Assembly (NCBI GenBank): GCA_022478985.1
Contig: JAKSZP010017342.1
Location: forward strand, 1-64,000
Length of the DNA stretch: 64,000 nucleotides
Direction of reading: 5' to 3'
Origin: Massospora cicadina
Taxonomy: Eukaryota > Entomophthoromycota > Entomophthoromycetes > Entomophthorales > Entomophthoraceae
Below the pieces are notes generated by a model. That model had not been told where the DNA came from and did no database searches. It was given only the letters and a program-made list of their open reading frames with translations. Shown piece by piece: positions 23,400 through 33,343 of the stretch (position 1 is its first letter; every line of letters starts with the position of its first letter). Made by a program: the position numbers and the translations under genes.

Positions 23400-24330
23400 A
23401 TGGTCTCCAATTCTTGGAGAAGAGGAGGCTAGGCAACTACCAACATATGGACCCTTTGACCATGCTATTGATTTACTAGAAGGGAAGCATCCCATCCATG
23501 GACGAATTAACAGTTGCAATAAGCTGGAACAGGTTGACCTGAGTGAATACCTAATACTATGCTTGAGAAAGGGTTTATACGAGTGTCCCGCTCTCCCTGT
23601 TCATCACCCTTGTTGTTTGCTAGTAAGAAGAATGGGGTTTCACAGCCATGCATAAACTAGCATAAGCTCAATGAGATAACAATTAAGAACCAGTATCCCT
23701 TGTTTGATGCTGATCACCTAAGCGACCAGTTGTCTGGGGCCACAATCTTCTCATAATTTGACTTGAAGGATGCATTCAACTAGATATGGATAAAAGAAGG
23801 TGATGAGTGGTAACGGTGTTTAAGATGCTATTTGGGGTATTTGATCTCTTTTGATACCATTTAAATTGTTCAATGCACCTAGAACATTCCAACAAATGAT
23901 TAATATGGTTCTAGGTGGCTACAAGGACCACTTCTGTGTAGCCTACCTTGATGACAGTTTGATTTACATCAAGACAACAAAGGAGTACTTATTGCTCTTG
24001 AACTTAGTCTTTGAGCAGCTGGAAGGTACAACTTACTTGTATAGCTATTAAAGTATGAGTTTGCTCTGGAGGAAGTTGAGTTCATATGCTATGTTGTATG
24101 CAAGAATGGGTTTACCATGGCGCCAAGCAAAGTGGAGGTAATCACATTATGACTAAAGCCTACCTGTAGGAAAGAGGTCCGCAGTTTCTTAGGATTAGCA
24201 ACTTAAGCCGTGATTTTATCATGGACTTTTCACCATTGCATTACCCCTTACTCGTCTCACTTCAGATTATGTGCCTTTCAAATAGAACTTAGAGGCAAAA
24301 AATCTATTTCCTCACTAAATAACGCCTTTG
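23400..24330 (+). pseudogene. G2 reverse transcriptase remnant
   Basis: Motifs include PTYGPFDHAIDLLEGKHPI, PFKLFNAPRTFQQMINMVL and the catalytic AYLDDSLIYIKTT in an open frame at 23851-24051. YxDD is intact. Connection motifs up to about 24.3 kb are in broken frames. A full domain with several stops. Confidence 0.75.
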
Positions 24331-24334
24331 TTTA

Positions 24335-24790
24335 TGTCCCCCTGTGTTATTATGCCTGACTAATGAAAAGCCTTTTGTAGTTGAAACTGATGCTTCTGTC
24401 TTTGCACTTGGAGGGGATTTGCTGCAGAAGGGGGATAATAATAGGCTGCATCCCATAGGCTACTATTCTAAGAAATTCATCCCATCTGAATGTAGCTACC
24501 TTACATATGACAAAGAGATGTTGGCTATCATTCAGGCTTTGAAACACTGGCGTCAGTATGTGTGTGGGGCTAAGCATTCTATGTGAGGATTATGACGGAT
24601 TATAAAAAATTCTCACACATTTTTTCACCCAGAGGCAGCTTAACAAGCGACAAGCCAGTTGGGCCCGTACTCTAAAGGATTATAACTTGGATATTGGTTA
24701 GAACCTGGGAAGGTTTCTGTGGTTCCTGATTCCCTAAGCCGTCTTCCTGACCTGATACCTGCCAATGAAGAGATTTTTAAGTACAATATC
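24335..24790 (+). pseudogene. G2 RNase H remnant
   Basis: The open frame 24344-24586 reads FVVETDASVFALGGDLLQKG, then IGYYSKKFIPSECSYLTYDK and EMLAIIQALKHWRQYVCGAK. These are the Asp-bearing TDAS strand, the YxSKKF motif and the DKEMLAI helix of gypsy RNase H. Further on, LNKRQASWARTLKDYNLDI and PDSLSRLPDL-like remnants mark the link to integrase. Confidence 0.75.
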
Positions 24791-24879
24791 AGGTGATATC
24801 TAATATCAAAGATCCCATTGAGCTACTTTTTCATATTTTTAAAAGTTGGCCGAAGAGTGGAAATTTTGCAAGTCCAAAA

Positions 24880-25935
24880 ATATGACGCTTTTTGTCAAGA
24901 ATTAAAGAATGACCTTATCAGGAAATTGGACAGTGTTTGGTACATGAGGGATACACACTAAAAGGTCAGATGGTATATTGGAAAGAGCTTATGTTTGTTC
25001 CAGAAGGTCTAAAGCATTTAAAAATTATACAAGATCATCACTATGTAGCTATGGCTGAAAATCTGAAAGAAATAAAATGTTACGTCTCATTCAACGTACC
25101 TTTCAATGGCCTGATCTAATTCAAGATGCAGTGAATTAGTTAGATGGTTGTGAAACATGTAAATGGACTAAGGCTCTCAGTGGTCATCCCGAGGGCCAGT
25201 TGGAGCCACTAGATGCTGCACAAAAACTTTGGAATCAGTATCTATGGTTTCATTGTGAAGTTACCCCTCTCCCAGGGTTTTAATGCAATCCTAGTAGTTG
25301 TAGATCGGTTTACCAAAATGGATTATTTTAATTCTATAACTACAAAAAGCACTTCAAAAGAGAAAGCCAATTTTTTTATGAATTATGTTTTCCATTGCCA
25401 TGGTACAACCAGAGAGGTTATCTCAGACCGAGGGCCTCAGTTTACATCACGCTTATAGAAGCAACTACTCTCAGACCTCAGAACCTAAAAGCTGTTTGTC
25501 TACAGCATATCATCCTCAGACTGATGGACAAACTGAGAGGGTTAACCAGGTTCTAGAGCAGTACTTAAGGTATTATGTAAACGCGGATCAAGATAATTGG
25601 GATGATCTGTTGCCAATAGCACAGTTTTTCTATAAAAGCCTTGATCAGACCTCTACCATGATGCCACCTTTTAAAGCAAATTTGGACATGATGTTCACTT
25701 GGAACCACTGCCTACCATGTAAGAAGATAACCCAATGGGAAGAGATTTATTAAGTGAGATCCATCAGACATATGCGTTGTGCTTGACAAACTTGAAGAGA
25801 GTTGTACAAATCTACAAGGACTTTGCAGACAAGAAGAGGAAACCTGTGAAACAATTGGTAGCTGGTAGTAAGGTCTATTTGAATGCGCGGAATAAACTTA
25901 TAGATGTACCATGTCACAAGCTTGCTCATTGACGT
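24880..25935 (+). pseudogene. G2 integrase core remnant
   Basis: A zinc-binding relic (DGCETCKWTKA near 25145) precedes the catalytic core: FNAILVVVDRFTKMDYF, then [17 protein letters not shown] with the second catalytic Asp, then [20 protein letters not shown] with the catalytic Glu (frame change between). The first catalytic Asp, expected in SMDF, is changed (reading SIYGFIVKLP). Later FADKKRKPV and VAGSKVYLNARN fit the linker before GPY/F. Confidence 0.75.
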
Positions 25936-26210
25936 GTGGGACCTTACAAGGTGACAGAAGTTTTAGGGAAGATGGCTTACCGTGTTGGGCTACCTGAAGG
26001 ATGGAAGATCCATGATGTGTTCCACAGGTCACTGCTGTTCAAAAAAGATGGTCAATCTCTACCTTACCTAAAGTTCAGAGACCCAGACCCCTTATTATTA
26101 AAAGCCATTGTTTTAAATATGAAGTAAAAGCCATTACTGGAAGACGCACATACCATGGGAAGTTGCATTACCAGATCAATTGGGCTTGGTACTAAGCTGA
26201 GACATCTTTT
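25936..26210 (+). pseudogene. G2 GPY/F module and chromodomain
   Basis: MGPYKVTEVLGKMAYRVGLP and IHDVFHRSLLFKKDG form a clear GPY/F module. After a shift, KYEVKAITGRRTYHGKLHYQ and INWAWY match the first half of a chromodomain (YEVEAIxxxRxxxGKxxYxVKWxGY), then a stop. Chromodomains of chromoviruses guide integration to marked chromatin in living relatives. Confidence 0.7.
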
Positions 26211-26290
26211 AGGAGCCAGTATAAAATCTGAAGAACGTGGGTTAGCTGGTAAGAAATGGCAGAAAAGACCTCTGCCGTAGCTACAGCCCT

Positions 26291-26302
26291 GGTGGGGGAT
26301 GA
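26291..26302 (+). other. Polypurine tract of G2
   Basis: GGTGGGGGATGA lies directly before the 3' LTR start TGTCAGGG at 26303, the standard position for plus-strand priming. Confidence 0.65.
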
Positions 26303-26466
26303 TGTCAGGGTGAAGCCTGACATAAAGAAACTACTAGAAAACCCAGGATTAATCTTACAGACTGATAAACTATGCTGTGAAGTGGGACAGCTAGAAATAA
26401 GAGATTATGAGATTAAATTAAGTCGGTGTATTGCTTAACAAGTAATAACTGTAACGAAAATGAGAC
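26303..26466 (+). repeat. 3' LTR of G2, left part
   Basis: It aligns with the first 164 bases of the 5' LTR at 21585. It ends with GAGAC (26462-26466), which is duplicated at 32917-32921 on the far side of G1. The rest of this LTR resumes after G1. Confidence 0.75.
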
Positions 26467-27205
26467 TGTTAGAATTTAGACTGGTGGTATGCTTGGTGGT
26501 GCACATTATATCCTAAATAAAAACAATAAAAGCAGGAGAAATATTTTTCTCAACTTGCTGTAGTTAATTGTTTTTGAGGGGATATATATCACTTAAATAA
26601 GGTAGGGAAACCTTTAAAATATTAAAAATTTGGTTATTTATAATAGGTTTATTAGTGGCAGAAGGGGGTAGGAAGCGAACCCTCTCAATATCTCACCAAT
26701 TAGTATTTAACTATTTTGAGATTCAACGTGAGATAGGTGCAAAGTTTGGATTATACTTAGAATAGCCAAATTAGGTAATATTGGGTTTTTACTTATCAAA
26801 GCTCCCAAGACTCGCCTCAATTCATTGGAATGGCCAATGGAGGTTTAATAACAGGTAGGATAAATCCGTGAGGCATGGATTTAGTTTATTTGATCTAATC
26901 AGAGTGTGGGAAATATGTGCACCTTGAGAGGCCCCTTCCACGCCTATAAAAGGGGGTGATCTCCGCTTAGGTGATTGAATAAAACTGTACAGGGGATGGG
27001 GAGGATCCTTGTTGGGACTACCCATATTCCGTCACAGGTTTGGCACAACCACCTACCAAAATATGAGCTAGTTGGCCGTGAGTTTGCCTATAAGGATTTC
27101 CTCAATTTGAGGTGTTCCACCAAGAAGTGGCCAGGGTCTCTAGGCTGATATTTTCCTCATCGACCTCCAAAACACTCTTATTACAGTAATGGACTTGCAT
27201 TTATC
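26467..27205 (-). repeat. 3' LTR of G1
   Basis: On the plus strand it runs from TGTTAGAATTTAGAC to GCATTTATCA; in the element's own sense it is TGATAAATGC...CTAACA. It aligns across its length with 32173-32916, with many substitutions and small gaps. It contains CTATAAAAGG at 26944-26953, on the plus strand, opposite to the element's coding sense. Confidence 0.85.
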
Positions 27206-27222
27206 AGACTTTACCCCTTCAA
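27206..27222 (-). other. Polypurine tract of G1
   Basis: On the minus strand TTGAAGGGGTAAAGTC directly precedes the 3' LTR start TGATAAATGC. Position and composition fit plus-strand priming. Confidence 0.7.
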
Positions 27223-27842
27223 GTGTGGTAGGGGGAGAGTATGGGCGCAGGAACTGGCCATGGACCTGGTCGACAGTAACTCCAGAAGCAAGGGATTTTA
27301 TAGGGTAATAATTATTCACTTATAAGTTACTACAACATGCCTTTGGAAACAGACCCAAACTTCTCACTTCTAGGAGTGATTAAGTTGTTATAATAGAAAA
27401 CTAAGTCTGATACCTGGAAGGAAGGAAGGAAGAGGGAGCTGAAGCTCATTAGATGCCTGGCCTCTTTTGTAACAGTTTCTTTTCCAAATTGGTCATAACC
27501 TCTACTTGTAACTGAATAAGATAATGGGCCAACTTTAATATGGCTTGCTCAGGGTCAATTCTAGAAGAGAAAATATCCTTAACTAACAAGGCTGGCACCT
27601 CAAGTTCTTGACCATACAGCACCCGGAAGAGAAATTTTGACGTTCTGGTGGTAGTTAATATGGTAGGCCAAGAGGGACTTGGTAATTACAGATCTCAGTA
27701 AAGAGGGTCTAAATTGATCATCTTTTATAGTATGGAGACAAGAGTTCCATTAACCTTTCTACTGTACCAATAGTTAAAAGTTATAAGGGGCGGAGAAGAG
27801 CTGCTGGTCCCCCATTGAGGTAGCTAGAAGCTTAACTTACTC

Positions 27843-28240
27843 TCAAAGTGAAGTTCTTCCCATTGCACAGAGAAGGAATTGAGGACATCCATGGATGGTG
27901 AAGATACTTAGGTGGAGAAACGTGGCGGTAGCTTTTGCAGTTTGGGCAGGCAGAGCCACAGCTTCAACCCATTTGGTAAAAAGATCAATTTTATCAGGAT
28001 ATATCGATTTCCTCCAGTAGTCTGGAGTAGAGGACCAACCACATCGAGACTTATTGAGTGGAAAGGCTGTTGAGGGGTGATAGGTTGATATTGATACTTG
28101 GTCTTGAAGCTGGACTGCTTTTCTCAATTCAGGCAGGCAGCCTGGACTTCTATAAGGTTTCCATAATGCTCTCCCAGTAGTAAAGCTTTTTAATCCACTT
28201 GCAAGTTTTCAGACACCGCCATGCCCCAGGATAGTGTGAT
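27843..28240 (-). pseudogene. G1 integrase remnant
   Basis: The minus-strand reading gives HSISLDVVGPLLQTTGGNRY with a D in the first catalytic position, then IDLFTKWVEAVALPAQTAKA and IFTIHGCPQFLLCAMG. The last fits LLSDxG with the second catalytic Asp replaced (CAMG). The zinc-binding region upstream (28130-28240) is frayed. The closely similar G3 integrase keeps Asp at that site (LLCDN). Confidence 0.7.
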
Positions 28241-28499
28241 ACTTCAGGATCACCATTACTTATTATGATTTCCGGAGATAGGGCAATTAGTTTACCTCTT
28301 ATTACTTGTATAACTTCCCACTTTCCACCTTAGTATTTCGGGAATGCCAAGCTATCATCTTTTGTGCAGGTTTGTCCTCATCAGCCCACGCATCAGGAGT
28401 CATTAGGAGGCCATGTAACCTCTCAGCTTCACTAGTGTCTAAGGGAAGGCTAGGCAACCGCATTAACCCATCAACATTCATATGGTGAGTTTCCACCCA

Positions 28500-28840
28500 A
28501 TGTCCAATTGTCATGTCATAATGCTAGAGCATCAAAGCCTAACAGCCAACCATCCTGAGGGGTCCTTCATATTATGCAACCACTTTAAGGATACGTGGTC
28601 AGTAACCACTTTGAAGGAAATCTCATATAGAAAAGGGTGGTAGTACTTCCTTGAGAGAAGGATAAAAAGGCACTCCTTCTCAGTGACGCTACAGTTATGT
28701 TCAGCCTCTGAGAACATCTTGCTGAAGTAGGACATGGGATGATTGACCCCATGCTCATCCAGTTGAGCCTGATGGCTCCAACAGCACAATTGGAGGAATC
28801 TGTGAACAACATGAAGGGCTTACCATAGTCAGGGTGGCGG
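28500..28840 (-). pseudogene. G1 RNase H remnant
   Basis: KPFMLFTDSSNCAVGAI begins the domain, then in the next frame HGVNHPMSYFSKMFSEAEHN, TEKECLFILLSRKYYHPFLY and FKVVTDHVSLKWLHNMKDPS. These are the gypsy RNase H signature blocks in order, across one frame change. The reading continues to MTIGHWVETHHMNVDGLMRL, the NxxADxLSR-type link to integrase. Confidence 0.75.
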
Positions 28841-28854
28841 AGGATCTGCCTTCT

Positions 28855-29610
28855 TTAAAATAGCTCCTTAAAAGTTTTAAAAGCGGCCTTTTGTTCAGCA
28901 CCCCAATGAAAAAGAGTTTTCTTAGCCAAGAGGCAGACGAGGGGCTCACTGAGATGGGCGAACTTGGGCATGAACTGATAGTAATACCCCATCATGCCCA
29001 GAAATACCTGAATATCCCAAAGATTCTTAGGGGGAGGCATTTTTGTTATGGCTTTCACCTTATCTTGTAGGGGTTGGATACCTTCCAAAAAATGGCGTGT
29101 CCAAGGAAGTCTAATTTTATATGGAAATGGTGCATTTAGAGGTTTTTTATATTGGACTCAATAGGCGCCAGCCTCCTTATGGTGAGTAAGATGATCTTTG
29201 AAAGTCTTGGAGAATACCGTGATTTCATCAAGATAAACAATGACGCAACTTAACTTCAGGTCCTGAAAGATATGGTCCATGGCTCGCTGGAAATTTTTGG
29301 ATGCATTGCATAGCCCTTGAGGTAGTCAGGTAGGTTAGAAGAGACCCTCACTGAAAATAAGAGCGCATTTCTCCTGACCTCTAGGAGAAAGGTCCATTTG
29401 CCAATAACCGCTATCTAAGTCTTTGGCAGAAAAGAAATTAGAGCCAGATAGGTGGGCTAGGGCGTCATCAATGCGGGAGATAGGAAAGCAATCCTTCTTT
29501 GTGAGGTTGTTCAATTTGTGGTAGTCCATAACTACCTGATGGCCTCCATTTTTCTTTTTTATTAACAGAAGAGGTGACGACTAAGGACTTTGGGAGGCAC
29601 CAGCAACCCT
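28855..29610 (-). pseudogene. G1 reverse transcriptase remnant
   Basis: The minus-strand reading gives MDYHKLNNLTKKDCFPISRI, SAKDLDSGYWQMDLSPRGQE, ASKNFQRAMDHIFQDLK and CVIVYLDEITVFSKTF. The last is the catalytic site, read YLDE instead of YLDD. FLGMMGYYYQFMPKFAHLSE and LLAKKTLFHWGAEQKAAFKT complete the thumb and connection. Stops near 29320 and in the thumb, plus frame changes, break the gene. Confidence 0.78.
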
Positions 29611-29999
29611 GAAAACAGCAAATTTTTTAGCTTTGTTCGCATCTGTTGCTCTTCAACTTTGGACTTGCAATAGGGTTTGGATTGGATGGGGTGAGCATTC
29701 CCAACATCAATGGTATGAATCCAACCCTTCATATGTCATAGTCAGTTTCATATTTTAGAAAATATTGCTATGAGTCTCTAGTAAAGAATGAACTTTTGTA
29801 AGCTCTGTGGGGGTTAGATCATCTGAGATATGAACAGTGGACGGAGTACATAACAATTGATCAGCAGGTAGGCCCATATCCGCCATAGACCCAATACAGT
29901 GAACTTGCTGGACGTCCTCAATGGGAATTAGCAGGCTTCATCCTATCTCCTGATGCTTCTTGATGATCATGCCCTTCTTGGTAAGATTCCCAAGCAAGA

Positions 30000-30720
30000 T
30001 TAATAGGTCACTGATAGGTTGGGTCGAGCATGACTGGCAATACTCTGGGCTCAAGAGGGCTAACTCCGTCAATGCTGATTAGATGCAATAAGCAATTGTG
30101 TGGGAATTGTATGGTAATCTTAGTGTCAACTACTCTTTGTTCACCCGCTTTATTTACTACCTTTTCATAAAATATAAGTGAATAACATCTAGGGCATATA
30201 CTGATTGAGGCAACATCTTTGTATTGCATCCCACCGTGGTGTAGTTCAGGGACATGGTGGAGGAAGGGTACTCAATGGTGTAGGCGTATTATTTTTTTAT
30301 TAAGCTCACCGTTGTAAAGAATCAATGGAATCTCATAGTTGAGCAGGGAGAGATAGACCTAATTTAAGTTAATAATACCTTCATACTCAATCATAAACTG
30401 TGTACCCATGAGTAGATCATAGATACTATTAGCCAAGGCCACCGGTGGGGCTGAAAAAATGAGCTTCACAAAACCGGATTGGCAAAGAATAGTAGGCACA
30501 ATAGCACACATGCTGGAGGGACCAGCAGTACCAAACTCTTGAGTGTAGTCGATGTCAATGGCTAGCTTAATCTTTTTCATAAATTTTGGATGAAACAACG
30601 TTCTTAGGGGATCCAGTGTCCAGGATAGCTGTGACTCATATTCCATTGACTACGACCTCCACTTTTGTTAAGGTTCCACCCAAGTGGGGGAAAGAGCTAG
30701 GACCTCCTTTAACTGGATAG
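30000..30720 (-). pseudogene. G1 protease and linker remnant
   Basis: The frame KVEVVVNGI, stop, VTAILDTGSPKNVVSSK at about 30600-30690 contains the aspartic protease triad DTG. It is followed by a frame change into IDIDYTQEFGTAGPSS, VKLIFSAPPVALANSIYDLL and MGTQFMIEYEGIINLN (30359-30580), the second half of the domain. The linker at 30008-30229 has no recognised motif. An equivalent second half is readable in G3 and G7. Confidence 0.7.
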
Positions 30721-31069
30721 CAGAAGCTAGTCTTTTGGCAGTTTCATGGTACTTTTCCTGGTAGACTGCAGGGTGCGAACATACTGGGTGGATCAGAACA
30801 GCTTAGCAATGAGCTGGTCAGCATCACTGACAGTGTCAATTATCTCAAAAATTTCAACACTTGGCGTAGATAAGTTTAAGGGGTATCCTAGTTGTGTCCA
30901 CTCTTTCCAGGTTTACCCTGTCAGGTACCTCCACTTAAATGGGAGCTTCTAAAACATAATAACTAACTTTTTCAAAACCCCTTTAGATTATCATTTGAGG
31001 GGTTATTAATGCACATAAGAGAGCCAGATGGGCCCTGGGGTTTTTCTTTCACCTTTATTAACCTTTGGA

Positions 31070-32066
31070 CAGGAGTTAGGATTGTAATGGCTCTGATTTT
31101 GCCTTTTCAGTAGCAGGTTTTGCCTGCCCCATGGCCTCAGGTTTTGAATAAGGGCTAACCAAAAGAGAGGACAAAGATGATATAGACAGCATCTTGGCAG
31201 TATGTGACAATTGATCTACCCTAGGAGAAATCTCCGAAGAAGGAGGAGAGCAAGGCAAAATCTAGTGCAAAAAAAGGAGAGCAAGGCAAAGGGATAACTG
31301 CCTTTAACAGTAGAGCTTTTAGAACTGATGAAGGAGAGGAGCGCTGCCTTTTCATGGCCAATATCCTCTGGCTATCCCCACAAGGTGGAGGAGCATCTCA
31401 GAGCGACAGCTCTCATAAGCAGGTTTCCAGAGGGAGACAGCCGTAGAAGAGGCTAAATAGAGTTGAAGTAGATTCTCACCTCAGTAGTTTCAAGTATAGG
31501 GTCAGGTTCATAAATGTCAGCCACTAGTAGAAAAGTCTCCTTAATTACTTGTACATTTCAAAAGGTGCGCTTGACGGCGGAGATAAGCAGAGTTAAGGAG
31601 GGATTTGACGCCAAGTCAGCCAAGCTGGCAGCAATAGCATCATCTAGAGGTAAAATTTTGGCAAGCGACAGAGGTTGAACTTTACTATAAAAAGCTCAAC
31701 AAAAGAGATGATCAATTCTTCTCTTTCAGGCTAAGGCACACAAAGGCCTGTTTTATCTGTTGTAAACTCTGTGGGGAGCCTTATCTTCAATAAGCGTTTG
31801 TTTAACCTCCGCCCAGGTGCTAAGGCTGGTCACATTGGGAACCATTATCTCTTGAGCCATACGGCTCAAGCAGGGAAGGATATACTTGGTTTTTTGATGG
31901 TCAATTGCCTTTTCCATATGAGATTTACAAACAAAGAGGAAGGGGGCAATACTGCCCTCATTAAGTGAGAACTTGTCAATGAGAGGAGTTTTGTGACTAA
32001 TAGGGGAGGTCCCATAAGGGTCTTGAGAAAAGTGTTGCTCAAGCCTTTTGAGGTGAGACAAAGCAC
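31070..32066 (-). pseudogene. G1 gag remnant
   Basis: The minus frame at 31753-32061 (MSHLKRLEQHFSQDPYGTSP, HMEKAIDHQKTKYILPCLSR, STWAEVKQTLIEDK) matches the capsid block of G3 gag at 37183-37320. A Pro/Ser-rich piece at 31076-31258 lies toward the Gag C-terminus. Frames between are broken and no zinc knuckle is clear. Confidence 0.6.
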
Positions 32067-32153
32067 TGGTTAGTTGTTACTTTAAAGCAGTTAGTCTTAA
32101 GTTTAAATACAGTTGTCATTTTTTAAAACAGGAGATTTGTGGTGTACAGGGCT

Positions 32154-32170
32154 CCCTGTAGTGGGCGCCA
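32154..32170 (-). other. tRNA primer-binding site of G1
   Basis: In element sense, TGGCGCCCACTACAGGG begins two bases after the 5' LTR end (CTAACA). TGGCGCC is the common start of sites complementary to the 3' end of tRNA-Lys-type primers in gypsy elements and retroviruses. It fixes the orientation of G1 as minus. Confidence 0.7.
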
Positions 32171-32172
32171 AT

Positions 32173-32916
32173 TGTTAGAATTTAGGCTGGTGGTATGCTC
32201 GCTGGTGCTTCTTAATTTCCAAATAACAACAATAATATTCAGGAGAAATTTTACCATCAACTGCTGGACTTTATTTATTGAGAAACTTTATATCGTTTAA
32301 ATAAAATAAAGAAACCTTTAAAAATACTAAAAATTTGGTTTTTTATATAAGGTTTATTAGTGGCGGCGAGGGGGTAGGAAATGAACCCTCTTGATATATC
32401 CTCGCTTATTATTTAAACTATTTTGAGGTTCAATGTGAGATAGGTGCAAAATTCGGATTAGGCTAAGAATAGCCAAACTAGGGAATATTGGGTTTTGACC
32501 TATCAAAGCTCTCAAGACAAGCCTCACTTCATCAGAATGGAAGATAAGGGGGTTGATAGCAGTTAGAATAAATCCTTGAGGAATGAATTTAATGTATTTG
32601 AACCAATCAGAGTGGAGAAAATATTTGCACCTTGAGGGGCCCCTTCCATTCCTATAAAAGGGGTGGTCTCCGCTTAGGTGATTGAACTAAAATATAGAGG
32701 GGACGAGGATGATCCTTGTTGGGACTTCCTATATTCCACTGTGGGTTTAGCACAACCCAACAACCAAAATTTGAGCTATTTGGCCAAGGAGTTTTTAGAA
32801 GGAATTTCCCAATTTAAGGGGTTCCACCGAGAATCATCCAGGGTCTTTAGGCTTATATTTTCCTCATCAACCTCCAAAACTTTTTTTTACAATATCAGAC
32901 TTGTAATTGTCCGACA
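32173..32916 (-). repeat. 5' LTR of G1
   Basis: A 744-bp repeat pairs with 26467-27205 and ends in GACA just before the TSD GAGAC at 32917. The plus-strand TATAAAAGG is conserved here too (32653). Confidence 0.85.
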
Positions 32917-33343
32917 GAGACAATTTCAACTTTTAAAAATCATGTGGAATCAGTAATTTCAGAAGCTGAGAAGAAGGAGAATAGTATTGCTTACAAATTA
33001 ATTAAGTTCTAGAAGGTCCAGGAAGAGGAATGGAATATATGACTAAATCATTCATATTATTAAGTTTTTGTGGATAATAAAAATAATCCAAATCATGTAA
33101 ACACTATTAAAGTTATTTAAAAAAGTGTCAATAATCCCAATCTACCTCCTCAATCTTAAAGAAACTCCCCTTTACCTTTCCTATCTTAAAATCATATCAG
33201 TGGGCAACATCCATACAGTATACCCACATTTCCTTATATTTGGACGTATCTAGTGTTCTGGTCATAATGGATCCAAACCCTTGGTTATGCTAGCTCATGG
33301 TTAGCTACCCCCAATCAGGACAGCGGTACACCAGTCCCTGACA
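32917..33343 (+). repeat. 3' LTR of G2, right part
   Basis: The LTR resumes after G1 with the duplicated GAGAC and aligns with the last about 420 bases of the 5' LTR at 21750-22170. It ends CCCTGACA at 33343. CTAAT follows, the near match of CTCAT at the other end of G2. Confidence 0.75.

Larger units (their letters stand above)
26467..32916 (-). mobile_element. G1, full-length Ty3/gypsy element inserted in the 3' LTR of G2
   Basis: The LTRs are 26467-27205 and 32173-32916. The element is 6450 bp, flanked by a perfect 5-bp TSD GAGAC (26462-26466, 32917-32921). On the minus strand it has a tRNA-type primer site, gag, protease, RT, RNase H, integrase and polypurine tract in order. No chromodomain is seen. 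LTRs differ at many positions and every domain carries stops, so it is an old insertion. Confidence 0.88.
21585..33343 (+). mobile_element. G2, chromodomain-bearing Ty3/gypsy element (chromovirus), interrupted by G1
   Basis: The two LTRs are 21585-22170 and 26303-26466 plus 32917-33343, both opening TGTCAGGG with an ending near CTGACA. Removing G1 and its duplicated site leaves about 5.3 kb. Internal order is gag, protease, RT, RNase H, integrase, GPY/F, chromodomain, which defines a chromovirus. Candidate TSDs are CTCAT (21580-21584) and CTAAT (33344-33348), one base apart. G2 sits inside G4, between its gag and pol. Stops and shifts make it defective. Confidence 0.8.

Noticed and set aside
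27416..27433. GGAA tandem run
   Set aside because: Four to five short units only, inside the G1 3' non-coding part; ordinary microsatellite.
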